This document shows, in pieces, positions 43,708 through 52,288 of a stretch of DNA of 64,000 bases; position 1 is the stretch's first letter, and every line of letters begins with the position of its first letter. The notes below the pieces were generated by a model. The model saw nothing but the letters and a program-made list of their open reading frames with translations, was not told where the DNA came from and searched no databases. The stretch is taken from assembly GCF_000307875.1 (NCBI RefSeq), contig NZ_AJLS01000043.1:1-64000 (forward strand). Direction: 5' to 3'. Source of the DNA: Neobacillus bataviensis LMG 21833. GTDB lineage: Bacteria; Bacillota; Bacilli; Bacillales; Cytobacillaceae. The translations under genes were made by a program, and so were the position numbers.

Positions 43708-43722
43708 TAAAATGAATTCCCT

Positions 43723-44715
43723 TTATTGCGAGAGTGTTTCCACAAGGGACTTTAAGTTGTTTTTCATGACTTCAATATAATTCAATCCCTTTGCCTGATC
43801 TTCTTTGCTGAGACCCTCAAGTGTATTAAGAACTTTTGTTTTTGCTCCGATTTCGCTTGCCAGTGTTTCTGCCACTTTTGGAGAAGCCAATTCTTCAAAA
43901 TAAATCGTGTGGAGATTATGTTCTTGGGCAAATGTTTTAAGTTCTGCTAATCTCGCCGCACTTGGTTCCTCTTCTGGAGATAACCCGGCAATTGGGACCT
44001 GGTTAAGGCCGTATTCCTTTGTCAAATAACCAAATGCTGCGTGTTGGGTAATAATTTCCTTTCCAACATAATCTATCAGGCTGTCACGATAGCTTTGATC
44101 GAGTTCTTTAAGCTGCTGGATGTATTCTTGACCATTTTTCTCATAAACTTCTTTGTTTTTTGGATCCTTTTTCACAAGGGCTACTGTGATCGTCTCGACT
44201 TCTTTTTGTGCTAGCGCTGGGCTGAGCCATACATGAGGGTCCATGACGTGGTCATGACCATTCTCATCCTTATGGTCATGTTCTGTTGCGTTCCCATGAT
44301 CTTCTTCTGTAGTCCCTTCCATTAAAGCAATTCCCTCACTGGCCTCAATAAATAAAGGCTTTTTATTTTTTCCTAGAGAATCCACCACCGATGGTACCCA
44401 AGTCTCAAAAAATGGACTATTATAAACAAGAATATCTGCATTCTGAATGTTCGCCATATCCTTGGGTGTAGGTTCCCATCCATGGGGCTCTGAATTTGCA
44501 GGAATGAGTAGATCCACAGTTGCTTGATCTCCCGCAATGCTTTTTGTAAATTCATACATTGGATAAAAAGTGGTTACGATATGAAGCTTTTTATCACCAG
44601 CCGTGCTTTCTTTTTTATTTGCTGTCTCTTTTGAGCTGCATGCTGAAATTAACGATAAACATGCTATGGTTACAACGCCGGTCTTTATTATTTTCGTTAT
44701 TTTATTTTTTTTCAA
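43723..44715 (-). CDS. adcA: Zinc-binding lipoprotein (AdcA/ZnuA)
   Basis: The 330-residue protein starts with a signal peptide ending in the lipobox LISAC (Cys26), so it is anchored outside as a lipoprotein. It is a cluster A-I metal-binding protein: HGWEPTPKDM, the His-rich loop HGNATEHDHKDENGHDHVMDPHVWLSP (about residues 141-167) and HAAFGYLTKEYGL give the zinc ligands. It captures zinc for AdcCB. A Zur-box-like site lies 30 bases upstream at 44745-44759. Bacillus relatives are YcdH (ZnuA). Confidence 0.93.
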   Translation of the reverse strand: MKKNKITKIIKTGVVTIACLSLISACSSKETANKKESTAGDKKLHIVTTFYPMYEFTKSIAGDQATVDLLIPANSEPHGWEPTPKDMANIQNADILVYNSPFFETWVPSVVDSLGKNKKPLFIEASEGIALMEGTTEEDHGNATEHDHKDENGHDHVMDPHVWLSPALAQKEVETITVALVKKDPKNKEVYEKNGQEYIQQLKELDQSYRDSLIDYVGKEIITQHAAFGYLTKEYGLNQVPIAGLSPEEEPSAARLAELKTFAQEHNLHTIYFEELASPKVAETLASEIGAKTKVLNTLEGLSKEDQAKGLNYIEVMKNNLKSLVETLSQ

Positions 44716-44744
44716 GTTCCTCTCTCCCCATCGTTCAATTTAAA

Positions 44745-44759
44745 ACGAAATCTTTACGA
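44745..44759 (-). promoter_or_regulatory. Zur-box-like site upstream of adcA
   Basis: ACGAAATCTTTACGA matches TCGTAAT-N-ATTACGA at 11 of 14 positions. The following sequence (44757-44783) is nearly repeated after the Zur box at 45496-45510. Confidence 0.6.
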
Positions 44760-44799
44760 TTTAAATTTTATAAAAAAATTTAACTTCTAAGTAATCCCG

Positions 44800-44949
44800 T
44801 TACTTTGTTTCTCTATGTAACGTGTGTCTCTTTAACCGAGGGCAATACTTTTTCAACTCAAGTCGCTCAGGGTTCGTTCGCTTATTTTTGGTTGTGATAT
44901 AATTTCGATCTCCTGTTTCTGTGCAAGATAAGGTAATGTTTACTCTCAT
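44800..44949 (-). CDS. rpmG: Ribosomal protein L33, zinc-independent (C-minus) form
   Basis: This 49-residue protein begins [20 protein letters not shown] and ends [10 protein letters not shown], an L33 of the 50S ribosome. Only Cys9 and Cys36 remain of the four zinc-ribbon cysteines, so it does not need zinc. Such copies replace the zinc-containing L33 when zinc is scarce and are repressed by Zur. Its place between adcA and the yciC remnant, with Zur-box-like sites upstream at 45496 and 45573, fits that role. GGAGG precedes the ATG at 44949. The frame was below the usual ORF length cut-off. Confidence 0.93.
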   Translation of the reverse strand: MRVNITLSCTETGDRNYITTKNKRTNPERLELKKYCPRLKRHTLHRETK

Positions 44950-44967
44950 TTTTTCATCCTCCAGAAA

Positions 44968-45402
44968 TTAATTTATGGCCGCTTCTGTAAATACTGGCAG
45001 TGGATCATTGAACAAAGACCAATCCTGTAATAAATCCTCATCTGTTAGCAAACAGTGATCAAGTGAACGCTCAATATCTCCGTGATTCATATCAATCCCG
45101 ATCAACACGAGTTCGGTTATCCGGTCTCCATATGTATCATCCCAACGCGTCAGCAGTTTTGGTTCCTCTTTCAATATTTGCTTCTGTTCTACCTTTGGAT
45201 AGGATGCAATCCATTCACCGGCTCCCTGAAAGGTAATCGATGGCCCTGCTTGCGAAATAAGGCAAGCGATATTGTTCCGTGATGCCAGCCATATAAAACC
45301 CTTAGCACGAACCACTTCTACCGGCTAATTTTCTAACCAATTCAATAAACGCTCCGGGTGAAATGGCCTTTTCATTCTGTAGACAAACGAAGAAATGTAT
45401 CC
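44968..45402 (-). pseudogene. yciC: Remnant of yciC/zagA zinc metallochaperone gene
   Basis: The minus strand encodes the C-terminal end of a CobW/COG0523 GTPase: SSFVYRMKRPFHPERLLNWLEN, then a TAG stop at 45325-45327, then PVEVVRAKGFIWLASRNN to the end WSLFNDPLP. The stop replaces the Trp of the usual NWPEDVVRAKGF motif. The N-terminal two thirds, including the GTPase and CxCC motifs, is missing from the window. The 3' part still reads open from a GTG at 45315 for 115 residues, but has no ribosome site. It is 18 bases upstream of rpmG, so the pair was probably one Zur-controlled transcript. Confidence 0.85.
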
Positions 45403-45495
45403 AAAACCTCATGAATCTTCTTTCTTCTCAACTTTACCTCTCTCCTTATTTGTTTTTTGCAAATAGGAATTACATTTATTCATATGGCAGTTAAA

Positions 45496-45510
45496 TCAAA
45501 ATCATTACGA
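45496..45510 (-). promoter_or_regulatory. Zur-box-like site upstream of the yciC remnant and rpmG
   Basis: TCAAAATCATTACGA matches TCGTAAT-N-ATTACGA at 12 of 14 defined positions. It would control rpmG now that yciC is broken. Confidence 0.65.
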
Positions 45511-45572
45511 TTTAAATTTCAAAAAAAATTTAACTGTCTACCTACCTACTGTAATTCACTATATATAATAAA

Positions 45573-45587
45573 TCGTAACGATTACTA
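45573..45587. promoter_or_regulatory. Second Zur-box-like site
   Basis: TCGTAACGATTACTA matches TCGTAAT-N-ATTACGA at 12 of 14 positions and lies 77 bp from the previous site. Twin Zur boxes are known at B. subtilis yciC. Confidence 0.6.
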
Positions 45588-45640
45588 TTTGCAAGTACTT
45601 TTTTAAATTATGTCAAAAAAAAGAATCACTTTTTCATAAA

Positions 45641-45687
45641 AAAAAGGATAGATCAAGCAGAATTACTGCTTTCACCTATCCTTTTTT
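45641..45687 (-). terminator. Terminator of the SET-domain gene
   Basis: AAAAAGGATAG and CTATCCTTTTT form the outer stem; AAGCAG and CTGCTT form an inner stem. T-runs lie on both sides. Confidence 0.8.
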
Positions 45688-45689
45688 AT

Positions 45690-46079
45690 TTATTCTTTTT
45701 CTCCATCTTTATGAAACCAAAGTGGCTCTTGGTCATCCTCGTCACCATTATAATTGATAAGGATTTCTTCCCCCGCTTTTATATCCTTGTAAGCATAGAA
45801 GTCAAACGTGTGATTTGGGAAATTTATTTCATAAGTGGCATTGGGTTCATACGAATGGTTAAACAACATACCATATCCTAATACAAATGCGGTGTGGTTT
45901 ACCCCATACTCAAATGCATAATCGGCAAGCAGGGTTTTTTCAATATGAACATGCTCCTCATTAGGATATGGAATTACGGGTGCCGCATGAATCAGCTTCC
46001 CTTTTGCAATATCTTCGGTAGCAAATACGCCTCTATTTAATTCCCCATCGCTTAGCTTTGAAGTTTTTATTTCAATCAT
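45690..46079 (-). CDS. SET-domain protein (putative protein-lysine methyltransferase)
   Basis: The 129-residue protein is a minimal SET domain. RGVFATEDIAKGKLI is the opening strand, LFNHSYEPNA supplies the NHS motif that binds S-adenosylmethionine, and AGEEILINYN is the closing catalytic motif with the Tyr. There is no pre-SET domain. It would methylate a lysine of an unidentified protein. The ATG at 46079 follows AGGTG; the GTG at 46088 overlaps that site. SET proteins are scattered in Bacillus and their targets are largely unknown. Confidence 0.85.
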   Translation of the reverse strand: MIEIKTSKLSDGELNRGVFATEDIAKGKLIHAAPVIPYPNEEHVHIEKTLLADYAFEYGVNHTAFVLGYGMLFNHSYEPNATYEINFPNHTFDFYAYKDIKAGEEILINYNGDEDDQEPLWFHKDGEKE

Positions 46080-46239
46080 AGTAATCACCTATAAAGTTCT
46101 TTCCAATGAAGTTTTTAATCATACTTAAGCTTGCCATTATATTGGGAAGAATGCAATTGTTTTTTATTTCTGTCCAAGTGGTTATATTTTCCGCTATTCA
46201 TCATAAAATGGAATATACGTTCGTAGGGAGGCGAGGATA

Positions 46240-46644
46240 TTGTTTAGTAACAATGATTCCTTTATTACAGGTGAGATGTTAGTCAGGTATTACGAACTGA
46301 ATAAACAGAAAAAGGAATTGGAACTGGAAATGAATCAATTAAAGGATATGTTTCAAACTTATTTTAATAATCTAGTTGGATCCAATCATAAAGGGGAAAT
46401 TACCATCAGCGGTTACAAGCTGCAAAGGCAGATTCGCAAAACGGAAAAATACAATGAGGATGAAACGATAAGGAGATTAGAAGAATTACAGTTGAATGAA
46501 CTCATACAGGTAGTTAAAAAGCCGGATGATGGAAAAATAAAAGCAGCTCTAAATTTAGGATTGCTTCAGCCTAATCATCTGGAAGGTTGTGTAGTCACAA
46601 ATTATACACCGGCCATTTCTGTTAAGCCAATCACACCGAGATAG
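46240..46644 (+). CDS. Hypothetical protein with N-terminal coiled coil
   Basis: I do not recognise this 134-residue protein. Residues 13-45 form a likely coiled coil (YELNKQKKELELEMNQLKDMF), followed by a small soluble part with GEITISGYKLQRQIRKTEKYNEDETIRRLEELQ, resembling phage-type or YqaJ-neighbour accessory proteins in layout. No enzyme motif or membrane helix is seen. The start is a TTG at 46240 with GGGAGG eight bases upstream. A terminator follows. It stands alone between convergent genes. Confidence 0.6.
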   Translation: MFSNNDSFITGEMLVRYYELNKQKKELELEMNQLKDMFQTYFNNLVGSNHKGEITISGYKLQRQIRKTEKYNEDETIRRLEELQLNELIQVVKKPDDGKIKAALNLGLLQPNHLEGCVVTNYTPAISVKPITPR

Positions 46645-46645
46645 G

Positions 46646-46680
46646 GGAAAAAACCCACGCCTCCTGAAGGAACGTGGGTT
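46646..46680 (-). terminator. Intrinsic terminator, mainly for the minus strand
   Basis: AACCCACG and CGTGGGTT form an 8-bp stem with a 13-base loop. On the minus strand it is followed by TTTTTTCCCC, which makes it the terminator of the gene at 46684. Confidence 0.8.
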
Positions 46681-46683
46681 CAA

Positions 46684-47013
46684 TTATTTGATCATTTTTC
46701 TCAGCATATAACAAGCTCCATCTTCAGCAAAATATAAGTATTCTCCATTATTCACATTAAATTCCACATTTGTTTTATCGTACACCAGTTTGGCAACCAA
46801 ATCATATTGCTCTAATATTTCTCTCGCTGGATTAAAAATGAAATGATTATGGCCAATGGTTGTAACAAATCCTTTGGGATTCGATCTCCTTTCAGGTTTT
46901 AATTCTGTATCCCACTTTCCATTAATTAGTAATGTATCAGCAGAGACTTTCGACTTTCTATTTTGGATCGACCAAACCTTCCGGCAATTACAGCGATATA
47001 TTTTGAATTTCAT
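46684..47013 (-). CDS. Hypothetical protein
   Basis: I do not recognise this 109-residue cytosolic protein. It opens MKFKIYRCNCRKVWSI with a CNC pair and carries GFVTTIGHNHFIFNPAREILEQYDLVAKLVYDKTNVEFN in the middle. No membrane segment or known catalytic signature is apparent; composition is mixed and fits a small folded domain. GAAGG lies about seven bases before the ATG at 47013; a GTG directly before it is the alternative. It is followed by its own terminator. Confidence 0.6.
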   Translation of the reverse strand: MKFKIYRCNCRKVWSIQNRKSKVSADTLLINGKWDTELKPERRSNPKGFVTTIGHNHFIFNPAREILEQYDLVAKLVYDKTNVEFNVNNGEYLYFAEDGACYMLRKMIK

Positions 47014-47181
47014 CACCTTTTACCTTCTTTCAATGATGTTAATGAATGAAAAATTCAAAATAACGTTTATGCCATTGTATTCTCATGGTGCTCAATTTAT
47101 TAATATGGTTTTAATTGGAATGTGGAAAGGAAAATGGTACAATCACCAATGGTTACATATTAATGCGAAGGAGCAATGTAC

Positions 47182-47610
47182 ATGTCTCTTGATGTTTACA
47201 TGAATTTTAATGGAAATTGCCGCGAAGCAGTTGAATTCTACGCACAAGTTTTTGGAACAGAAAAGCCGAAAATCATGACATTTGGTGAATCACCGCAAGA
47301 TCCTAATTACCCGCTTCCTGAAGAAGCAAAGAATATGGTGATGCACGCACGTATAAACATTGATGGAAGCAATGTCATGTTCTCTGATGTCTTTCCAGGC
47401 ATGCCTTTTGATCAAGGAAACAATATCACCCTTGCCATCGTTAATCGGGATAAGGATAAAATTATCGCTTATTATGATAGGTTAAAAGAAGGCGGTACAG
47501 TTGTAATGGAGCTACAAGAAACCTTCTGGAGCAAATGTTATGGTCAAGTAACCGATAAGTTTGGAATTCAATGGCAATTAAATTATGACAACGGCGAAAT
47601 GGCGATGTAA
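47182..47610 (+). CDS. PhnB/YjdN-like VOC-family protein
   Basis: The 142-residue protein is a glyoxalase-superfamily member of the PhnB type (YjdN in E. coli). It starts SLDVYMNFNGNCREAVEFYAQVFG and ends with QVTDKFGIQWQLNYD, both family marks. PhnB-like proteins lack proven metal-dependent catalysis, and their substrate is unknown. The ATG at 47182 lies eight bases after AAGGAG, better spaced than the ATG at 47176. A strong terminator follows. Confidence 0.85.
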   Translation: MSLDVYMNFNGNCREAVEFYAQVFGTEKPKIMTFGESPQDPNYPLPEEAKNMVMHARINIDGSNVMFSDVFPGMPFDQGNNITLAIVNRDKDKIIAYYDRLKEGGTVVMELQETFWSKCYGQVTDKFGIQWQLNYDNGEMAM

Positions 47611-47613
47611 TAT

Positions 47614-47653
47614 AAAAAGGATGTAGAATCTTTTATGATTCACATCCTTTTTT
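47614..47653. terminator. Bidirectional intrinsic terminator
   Basis: AAAAAGGATGT and ACATCCTTTTT form the stem, with an inner GAATC/GATTC pair. It separates convergent genes. Confidence 0.85.
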
Positions 47654-47655
47654 CG

Positions 47656-48168
47656 TTACACTTTAAGTTGTTGGCTAACTTTTAATAGGGCTTCCTCTTC
47701 CCATCCTTTGCACACATCAACCCACTCAACCGCAGAAGAATATTGAAATAATTCAACCTTTGATAACTCAATGGCAGAGTTCGTGCTGCCACAGGCCGGA
47801 AATAGGGTCTCGAATCGTTGGATGGACACATCAAGGAAAACCTCAAGATCATTTTTCAAACCAAATGGGCAAACACCTCCGATTGCATGTCCAGTTTGTT
47901 CAAGAACTTCATCGGGTGAGAGCATTCGCGGTTTGAAACCAAATTTTTGTCGAAACTTTTTGTTATCGACCTTGGCATCACCAGCAGCTACAATCAGAAT
48001 AGCATTGTCTTCTGAACCCCTGAAAGATAAAGTCTTAGCAATACGCGCAGGCATGACACCAATTGTTTCCGCAGCTTCGTCAACAGTAGCACTAGATGTT
48101 TCAAATTCCATTACATCCATTTCACGATTCCATTGTTTGAAATGGGCTTTAACACTTTCTAAACTCAC
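47656..48168 (-). CDS. ywhH: YbaK/EbsC-family aminoacyl-tRNA deacylase (YwhH-like)
   Basis: This 170-residue protein has the YbaK fold that hydrolyses mis-charged tRNAs such as Cys-tRNA(Pro). Conserved parts are AKTLSFRG, the VAAGDAKVDNKKFRQKFG with the catalytic-type Lys, and GHAIGGVCPFG. The start is probably the GTG at 48168 (SLESVKAHFKQWNRE), since AAAGGAT lies eight bases upstream and this N-terminus matches B. subtilis YwhH; the earlier ATGs lack good spacing. It is a single-gene unit. Confidence 0.87.
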   Translation of the reverse strand: MSLESVKAHFKQWNREMDVMEFETSSATVDEAAETIGVMPARIAKTLSFRGSEDNAILIVAAGDAKVDNKKFRQKFGFKPRMLSPDEVLEQTGHAIGGVCPFGLKNDLEVFLDVSIQRFETLFPACGSTNSAIELSKVELFQYSSAVEWVDVCKGWEEEALLKVSQQLKV

Positions 48169-48425
48169 CTTTTTCATCCTTTCCATATGTATTATCTTGA
48201 ATAATAGCATACGTTAAAGAATTAAAGCGAAAATACGTCTCCCAAATTAATAAAATTACTAAATGCTTATTGCTATACCACGCTATCTAAGATAAGTCAT
48301 TAAGCTATTAATAAGTTATATAAGTGCTAGCAAATGGATATCGGTTTCTATCTCTAGAAATTTACTACTTGAAAAAGCCGACGAGTAAAAATTTGAAATT
48401 TTTATCAATCCTTCTTTCTGAAAAG

Positions 48426-48434
48426 TGATATAAT
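48426..48434 (+). promoter_or_regulatory. Extended -10 promoter element
   Basis: TGATATAAT is an extended -10 box about 57 bases before the EamA start; no -35 box is obvious. The remainder of the 322-bp gap 48169-48490 shows no gene, repeat or RNA structure that I recognise. Confidence 0.4.
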
Positions 48435-48490
48435 TTTTGTTATATTTGTAGATTTAAAGTTTGTATGGCTTTGTACTTGGAGGTAAAAAC

Positions 48491-49402
48491 ATGAATTCAC
48501 AAAGTGCAGTATTGCCCTATCCAAGGGCAAAGGGAATTATTTTAGTTCTAATAGCAGCAACTTTTTGGGGAGTTTCCGGGACAGTTGCCCAATATTTGTT
48601 TCATCAACAAGGTTTTAGCACGAACTGGCTTGTGGTGACCAGGCTTATTTTTTCAGGTATTGGTTTATTACTGTTTTCACATTCTGTTGGAAAACAAAAT
48701 ATTTGGAGCGTATGGAAAAATAAAAAGGATGTTGTCCGCCTGATCATCTTTGGAATCATTGGTATGTTCGGCGTACAATACACCTATTTTGCCGCAATAG
48801 AGCATGGGAATGCGGCAACGGCAACCGTCCTCCAGTACCTAGCACCAATCATCATTGCCTGCTATTTATGCCTGCGAGCAAAGTCATTACCGGCAAAACA
48901 AGAAGTGCTGGCGATTGTCCTCGCTCTTTTTGGAACCTTTCTTCTTGTAACCAAAGGAAGTGTTCATTCGCTATCCATTTCAGGTACGGCATTTTTCTGG
49001 GGAATTCTTTCCGCTTTTGCGCTCGCATTTTATACACTCTATCCTGGCAGTTTGCTATCAAGATGGGGATCACTGATGACAGTTGGTTGGGGAATGGCAA
49101 TTGGCGGCATCGGCTTTGGTTTCATCCATCCACCCTGGAAGTTTCAAGGTGATTGGAGCCTGACGTCCTTCTTGGCCGTGGTGTTTGTTGTTATTTTTGG
49201 CACGTTGATTGCCTTCTTTTGTTATATGGAAAGTTTGAAATACATCAGTGCATCTGAAGCAAGTCTGCTTGCCTGTGTCGAGCCATTATCAGCAGCCTTT
49301 TTGGCCGTTGCCTGGCTGCATGTATCCTTTGGTGCCGCTGAGTGGATCGGATCCTTTTCCATCATCGCCACGATATTTATTTTATCAGCTGTAAAAAAAT
49401 AG
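48491..49402 (+). CDS. EamA/DMT-family transporter (YicL-like)
   Basis: The 303-residue protein has ten membrane helices in two EamA repeats. The first begins ILVLIAATFWGVSGTVAQYLF and its end has GVQYTYFAAIEHGNAATATVLQYLAPI, features of the carboxylate/amino-acid transporter branch. The second repeat ends with SEASLLACVEPLSAAFLAV. GGAGGTAAAAAC precedes the ATG at 48491; an earlier ATG at 48461 has no ribosome site. It probably exports an amino acid or metabolite. A terminator and a REP-like element follow. Confidence 0.87.
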   Translation: MNSQSAVLPYPRAKGIILVLIAATFWGVSGTVAQYLFHQQGFSTNWLVVTRLIFSGIGLLLFSHSVGKQNIWSVWKNKKDVVRLIIFGIIGMFGVQYTYFAAIEHGNAATATVLQYLAPIIIACYLCLRAKSLPAKQEVLAIVLALFGTFLLVTKGSVHSLSISGTAFFWGILSAFALAFYTLYPGSLLSRWGSLMTVGWGMAIGGIGFGFIHPPWKFQGDWSLTSFLAVVFVVIFGTLIAFFCYMESLKYISASEASLLACVEPLSAAFLAVAWLHVSFGAAEWIGSFSIIATIFILSAVKK

Positions 49403-49431
49403 GCAGACCAAAATGGCCTGCTTATTTTTAT
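49400..49431 (+). terminator. Terminator after the EamA gene
   Basis: AGGCAGACC and GGCCTGCTT form a stem with one mismatch, followed by ATTTTTATTG. Confidence 0.65.
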
Positions 49432-49580
49432 TGTCTAGCTCCAGGTGCCATCGGCTGGTGTACTTCGCTCTTCTCCCTACGATAAGTCAAGCGCGGATGC
49501 GCTTACGCTCTCCGTGTTTCCTTTATCTCAGTCGAAGCGCTCTAGTCCATACGCCGATAAACGGGCACCTTACGCTTTTC
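49432..49580. repeat. REP/MITE-like hairpin element of Bacillaceae
   Basis: A GC-richer block of about 150 bp starts TCTAGCTCCAGGTGCCATCGGC and ends GCCGATAAACGGGCACCTTACGC. Its outer arms GGTGCC...ATCGGC pair with GCCGAT...GGCACC, and inner parts such as ACTTCG/CGAAGC continue the fold. From memory it is a widespread intergenic repeat family of Bacillus. It carries no reading frame of note and sits between the ends of two convergent genes. Confidence 0.75.
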
Positions 49581-50300
49581 TTATTCACCTAAATCCACGT
49601 TGTGGTAAACCTGTTGCACATCTTCTAAATCTTCTAATACATCGATCATTTTTTCAAATTTAGCTAAACCATCTTCAGGAAGCGTAATTTCATTTTGCGC
49701 TAGCATAGTTAATTCAGCAACGGTAAAGTCAGTAATCCCAGCTTGTTTAAATGCTTCTTGAACGGCATGGAATTGATCTGGCTCTGCATAAACAATCACC
49801 GAATCCTCTTCTTCGATAATGTCACGGACATCGACATCTGCTTCCATTAATAGTTCAAGTACATCATCAGCTGTTTTTCCTTCGACACCAATAACAGCTG
49901 TAGCATCAAACATATAGGTGACAGAACCGCTAACGCCCATATTCCCGCCATTTTTGCCAAAAGCTGCGCGCACATCAGATGCGGTACGGTTTACGTTATT
50001 TGTCAGTGCATCGACGATAACCATGGAACCATTTGGTCCGAAGCCCTCATACCGAAGCTCGGTATAGCTTTCCTCGGAACCGCCCTTTGCTTTTTCAATC
50101 GCACGGTCAATTATGTGTCTTGGTACATTGTATGTTTTTGCACGCTCTAGAACAAATTTTAACGCTTGATTTGATTCAGGATTTGGTTCACCCTGTCTCG
50201 CTGCAACATAAATTTCAACTCCAAATTTCGCATAAACACGACTTGTATTAGCGTCTTTTGAAGCTTTCTTTTCTTTAATATTGTTCCACTTACGTCCCAT
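49581..50300 (-). CDS. yeeI: YebC/PmpR-family protein (YeeI-like)
   Basis: This 239-residue protein belongs to the YebC/TACO1 family. Members act as transcriptional regulators or, as shown more recently, help ribosomes through proline-rich stretches. The N-terminus [27 protein letters not shown] matches B. subtilis YeeI, one of two paralogues. The true start is the ATG at 50300 (AAGAGAG upstream); the frame open to 50411 is spurious. It is a single-gene unit and ends directly at the REP-like element. Confidence 0.92.
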   Translation of the reverse strand: MGRKWNNIKEKKASKDANTSRVYAKFGVEIYVAARQGEPNPESNQALKFVLERAKTYNVPRHIIDRAIEKAKGGSEESYTELRYEGFGPNGSMVIVDALTNNVNRTASDVRAAFGKNGGNMGVSGSVTYMFDATAVIGVEGKTADDVLELLMEADVDVRDIIEEEDSVIVYAEPDQFHAVQEAFKQAGITDFTVAELTMLAQNEITLPEDGLAKFEKMIDVLEDLEDVQQVYHNVDLGE

Positions 50301-50567
50301 TATGAACACTCTCTTTCCGAATTGAATCAACACAAAATTATTATAAGAAAAAAAGCATACTTTTTCACCATAACAAATTTGACGTTTATGAATAATATGA
50401 TTAACTGGCAAACAACACCTTATAAAAAGGATGCTTTCAATACACAGATAATATTATACATCAAATGTTTCATTTGTTAAGTATCCAAAAAACAAAAAAA
50501 TATAAGAAATGGCTCGATTTTCAAAAAAAATGGATCAATCCATGATTAAATGGATGATCCTTTCACC

Positions 50568-51833
50568 TTACACAAGCATCTGAAACAACGTACTATCATT
50601 ATTTACTTCCCGATAAATAAAACCCTTTGCATTAATCCGAGCAATTAATGGAAGATAGTCATCTTTATCTTTTAATTCGATCCCAACCAATGCCGGTCCT
50701 GTCTCACGATTATTTTTTTTCGTATATTCAAAATGGCTGATATCATCATTGGGTCCAAGAACGTCAAAAAGGAATTCACGTAATGCTCCGGGACGCTGCG
50801 GGAACTGAACAAGAAAATAATGCTGCAGGCCTTCATAAAGCTTTGATCGTTCTTTAATTTCTTGCATCCGACCGATGTCATTGTTGCCGCCGCTCACGAT
50901 ACAAACAACTGTTTTTCCTTTAATTTCTTCAGCATATGTATCTAAAGCTGCAATAGAAAGTGCACCCGTTGGCTCGACGACAATGGCATTTTCATTATAC
51001 AAGGATAAAAGAGTGGTACAAACCTTGCCTTCCGGCACGACAATGATATCATCGACAATTTCCTTGCAAATCGTAAATGTGTTTGAGCCGACCGTTTTTA
51101 CAGCCGCACCGTCAACAAATGGATCAATTTTCTTTAGCGAGGTTACTTCGCCTTTTAAAATGGATTCCTTCATACCAGGTGCTCCTAGCGGCTCGACCCC
51201 GATTAATTTTGTGTTTGGTGAGTAATGTTTCAAGTAAGTCCCGACTCCGGAAAGCAATCCGCCGCCGCCGATTGCGGCAAAAAGGTAATCGATTTTTTCA
51301 GAACAATCATTGAGCAATTCAACTGCCACAGTTCCTTGACCGGCAATGACATCGTAATCATCAAATGGATGAATAAAGGTTCGATTTTCAGCCTGGCAGC
51401 ACTCCATGGCTTTTTCATAAGCATCATCAAAGGTATCTCCAGTTAACACAATTTCGACGCTGTCTTTGCCCCAAAACTTCACTTGTTTCACTTTTTGCTT
51501 TGGCGTTGTAGTTGGCATAAAAATCTTGCCGTTAATATTCAATAGATGACAAGAGTAAGCGACTCCCTGTGCATGGTTACCTGCACTGGCACAAATAATC
51601 CCATTCTGTAGTTCTTCCTCATTTAGCTTTTTGATCCGGTTATAGGCCCCACGGATTTTAAAGGAGCGGACTGCTTGCAAATCCTCCCGTTTTAAGTATA
51701 CGTGACAGTCATATCGTTCTGACAGTAAGTGATTGTACTGCAGCGGGGTTGGGGAAATTTCATCCTTAATATTATGGCTGGCAAGGATGATATCCTCGAC
51801 ATTAAACATTCTCTTTTCGACTTGTTGACTCAT
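50568..51833 (-). CDS. ilvA: Threonine ammonia-lyase (biosynthetic threonine dehydratase)
   Basis: The 421-residue PLP enzyme turns threonine into 2-oxobutanoate, the first step of isoleucine synthesis. The PLP lysine is Lys59 in SFKIRGAYN, the phosphate loop is IGGGGLLSG, and the C-terminal part (about 330-421, with PQRPGALREFLFDVLGPNDDI) is one ACT-like regulatory domain, as in B. subtilis IlvA of the same size. GAGGAGGAA precedes the ATG. A T-box leader lies directly upstream, so isoleucine tRNA charging sets its expression. Confidence 0.93.
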   Translation of the reverse strand: MSQQVEKRMFNVEDIILASHNIKDEISPTPLQYNHLLSERYDCHVYLKREDLQAVRSFKIRGAYNRIKKLNEEELQNGIICASAGNHAQGVAYSCHLLNINGKIFMPTTTPKQKVKQVKFWGKDSVEIVLTGDTFDDAYEKAMECCQAENRTFIHPFDDYDVIAGQGTVAVELLNDCSEKIDYLFAAIGGGGLLSGVGTYLKHYSPNTKLIGVEPLGAPGMKESILKGEVTSLKKIDPFVDGAAVKTVGSNTFTICKEIVDDIIVVPEGKVCTTLLSLYNENAIVVEPTGALSIAALDTYAEEIKGKTVVCIVSGGNNDIGRMQEIKERSKLYEGLQHYFLVQFPQRPGALREFLFDVLGPNDDISHFEYTKKNNRETGPALVGIELKDKDDYLPLIARINAKGFIYREVNNDSTLFQMLV

Positions 51834-51904
51834 TTCAAATTCCTCCTCTGTATTTCTACAATGCAGCTAAATAGTTTTTGTCTGGTAAATGAATTAGTTT
51901 TTTA

Positions 51905-52195
51905 AACAACAAAAAACCCGCCCCTAATGGAATAGGGACGAGTTAGCTCGCGATACCACCCTACTTCCGCAATTGTGAAATTGAAACTGCGGCTCTCGAT
52001 CGACGCACCATTTTTGAGTACGTGTTCCATAATAACGGCGGACATTCCGGTACAGCTTACTTTTACGGTTCAGCTATACATCTCAGAGATGATTTTCAGA
52101 TAAACCCGTCATCGACTTCCACCAACCGTCGACTCTCTGCGGGACAAGGCACATATCCTACTCTTCTCGTCATTGATTCATATCTAATTTTAGAT
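51905..52195 (-). ncRNA. T-box riboswitch of ilvA
   Basis: On the minus strand a stem I region (52090-52190, with AGAGAGTC and GGTTGGTGGAAG) is followed by the T-box AGGGTGGTATCGCG and a terminator, CCCTATTCCATTAGGGGCGGG plus a run of T (51911-51916). The likely specifier is the isoleucine codon ATC in GAAAATCATC (about 52095-52105). Uncharged tRNA-Ile would favour the antiterminator and allow ilvA transcription. The rest of the gap to 52415 holds a small dispersed repeat. Confidence 0.92.
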
Positions 52196-52275
52196 AAGGG
52201 TACCACCGAAAATAAACCGTGTCAATGTATTTTGACTATTTTAACTATTTTGTTAATTATAAAGCGCTTTCATTT

Positions 52276-52288
52276 GGTGCCTGACACC
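52276..52288. repeat. Copy 2 of the GGTGTCAGGCACC repeat (reverse)
   Basis: GGTGCCTGACACC is the exact reverse complement of the copies at 20323 and 53552. It lies between ilvA's leader and ytoA. Confidence 0.6.
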
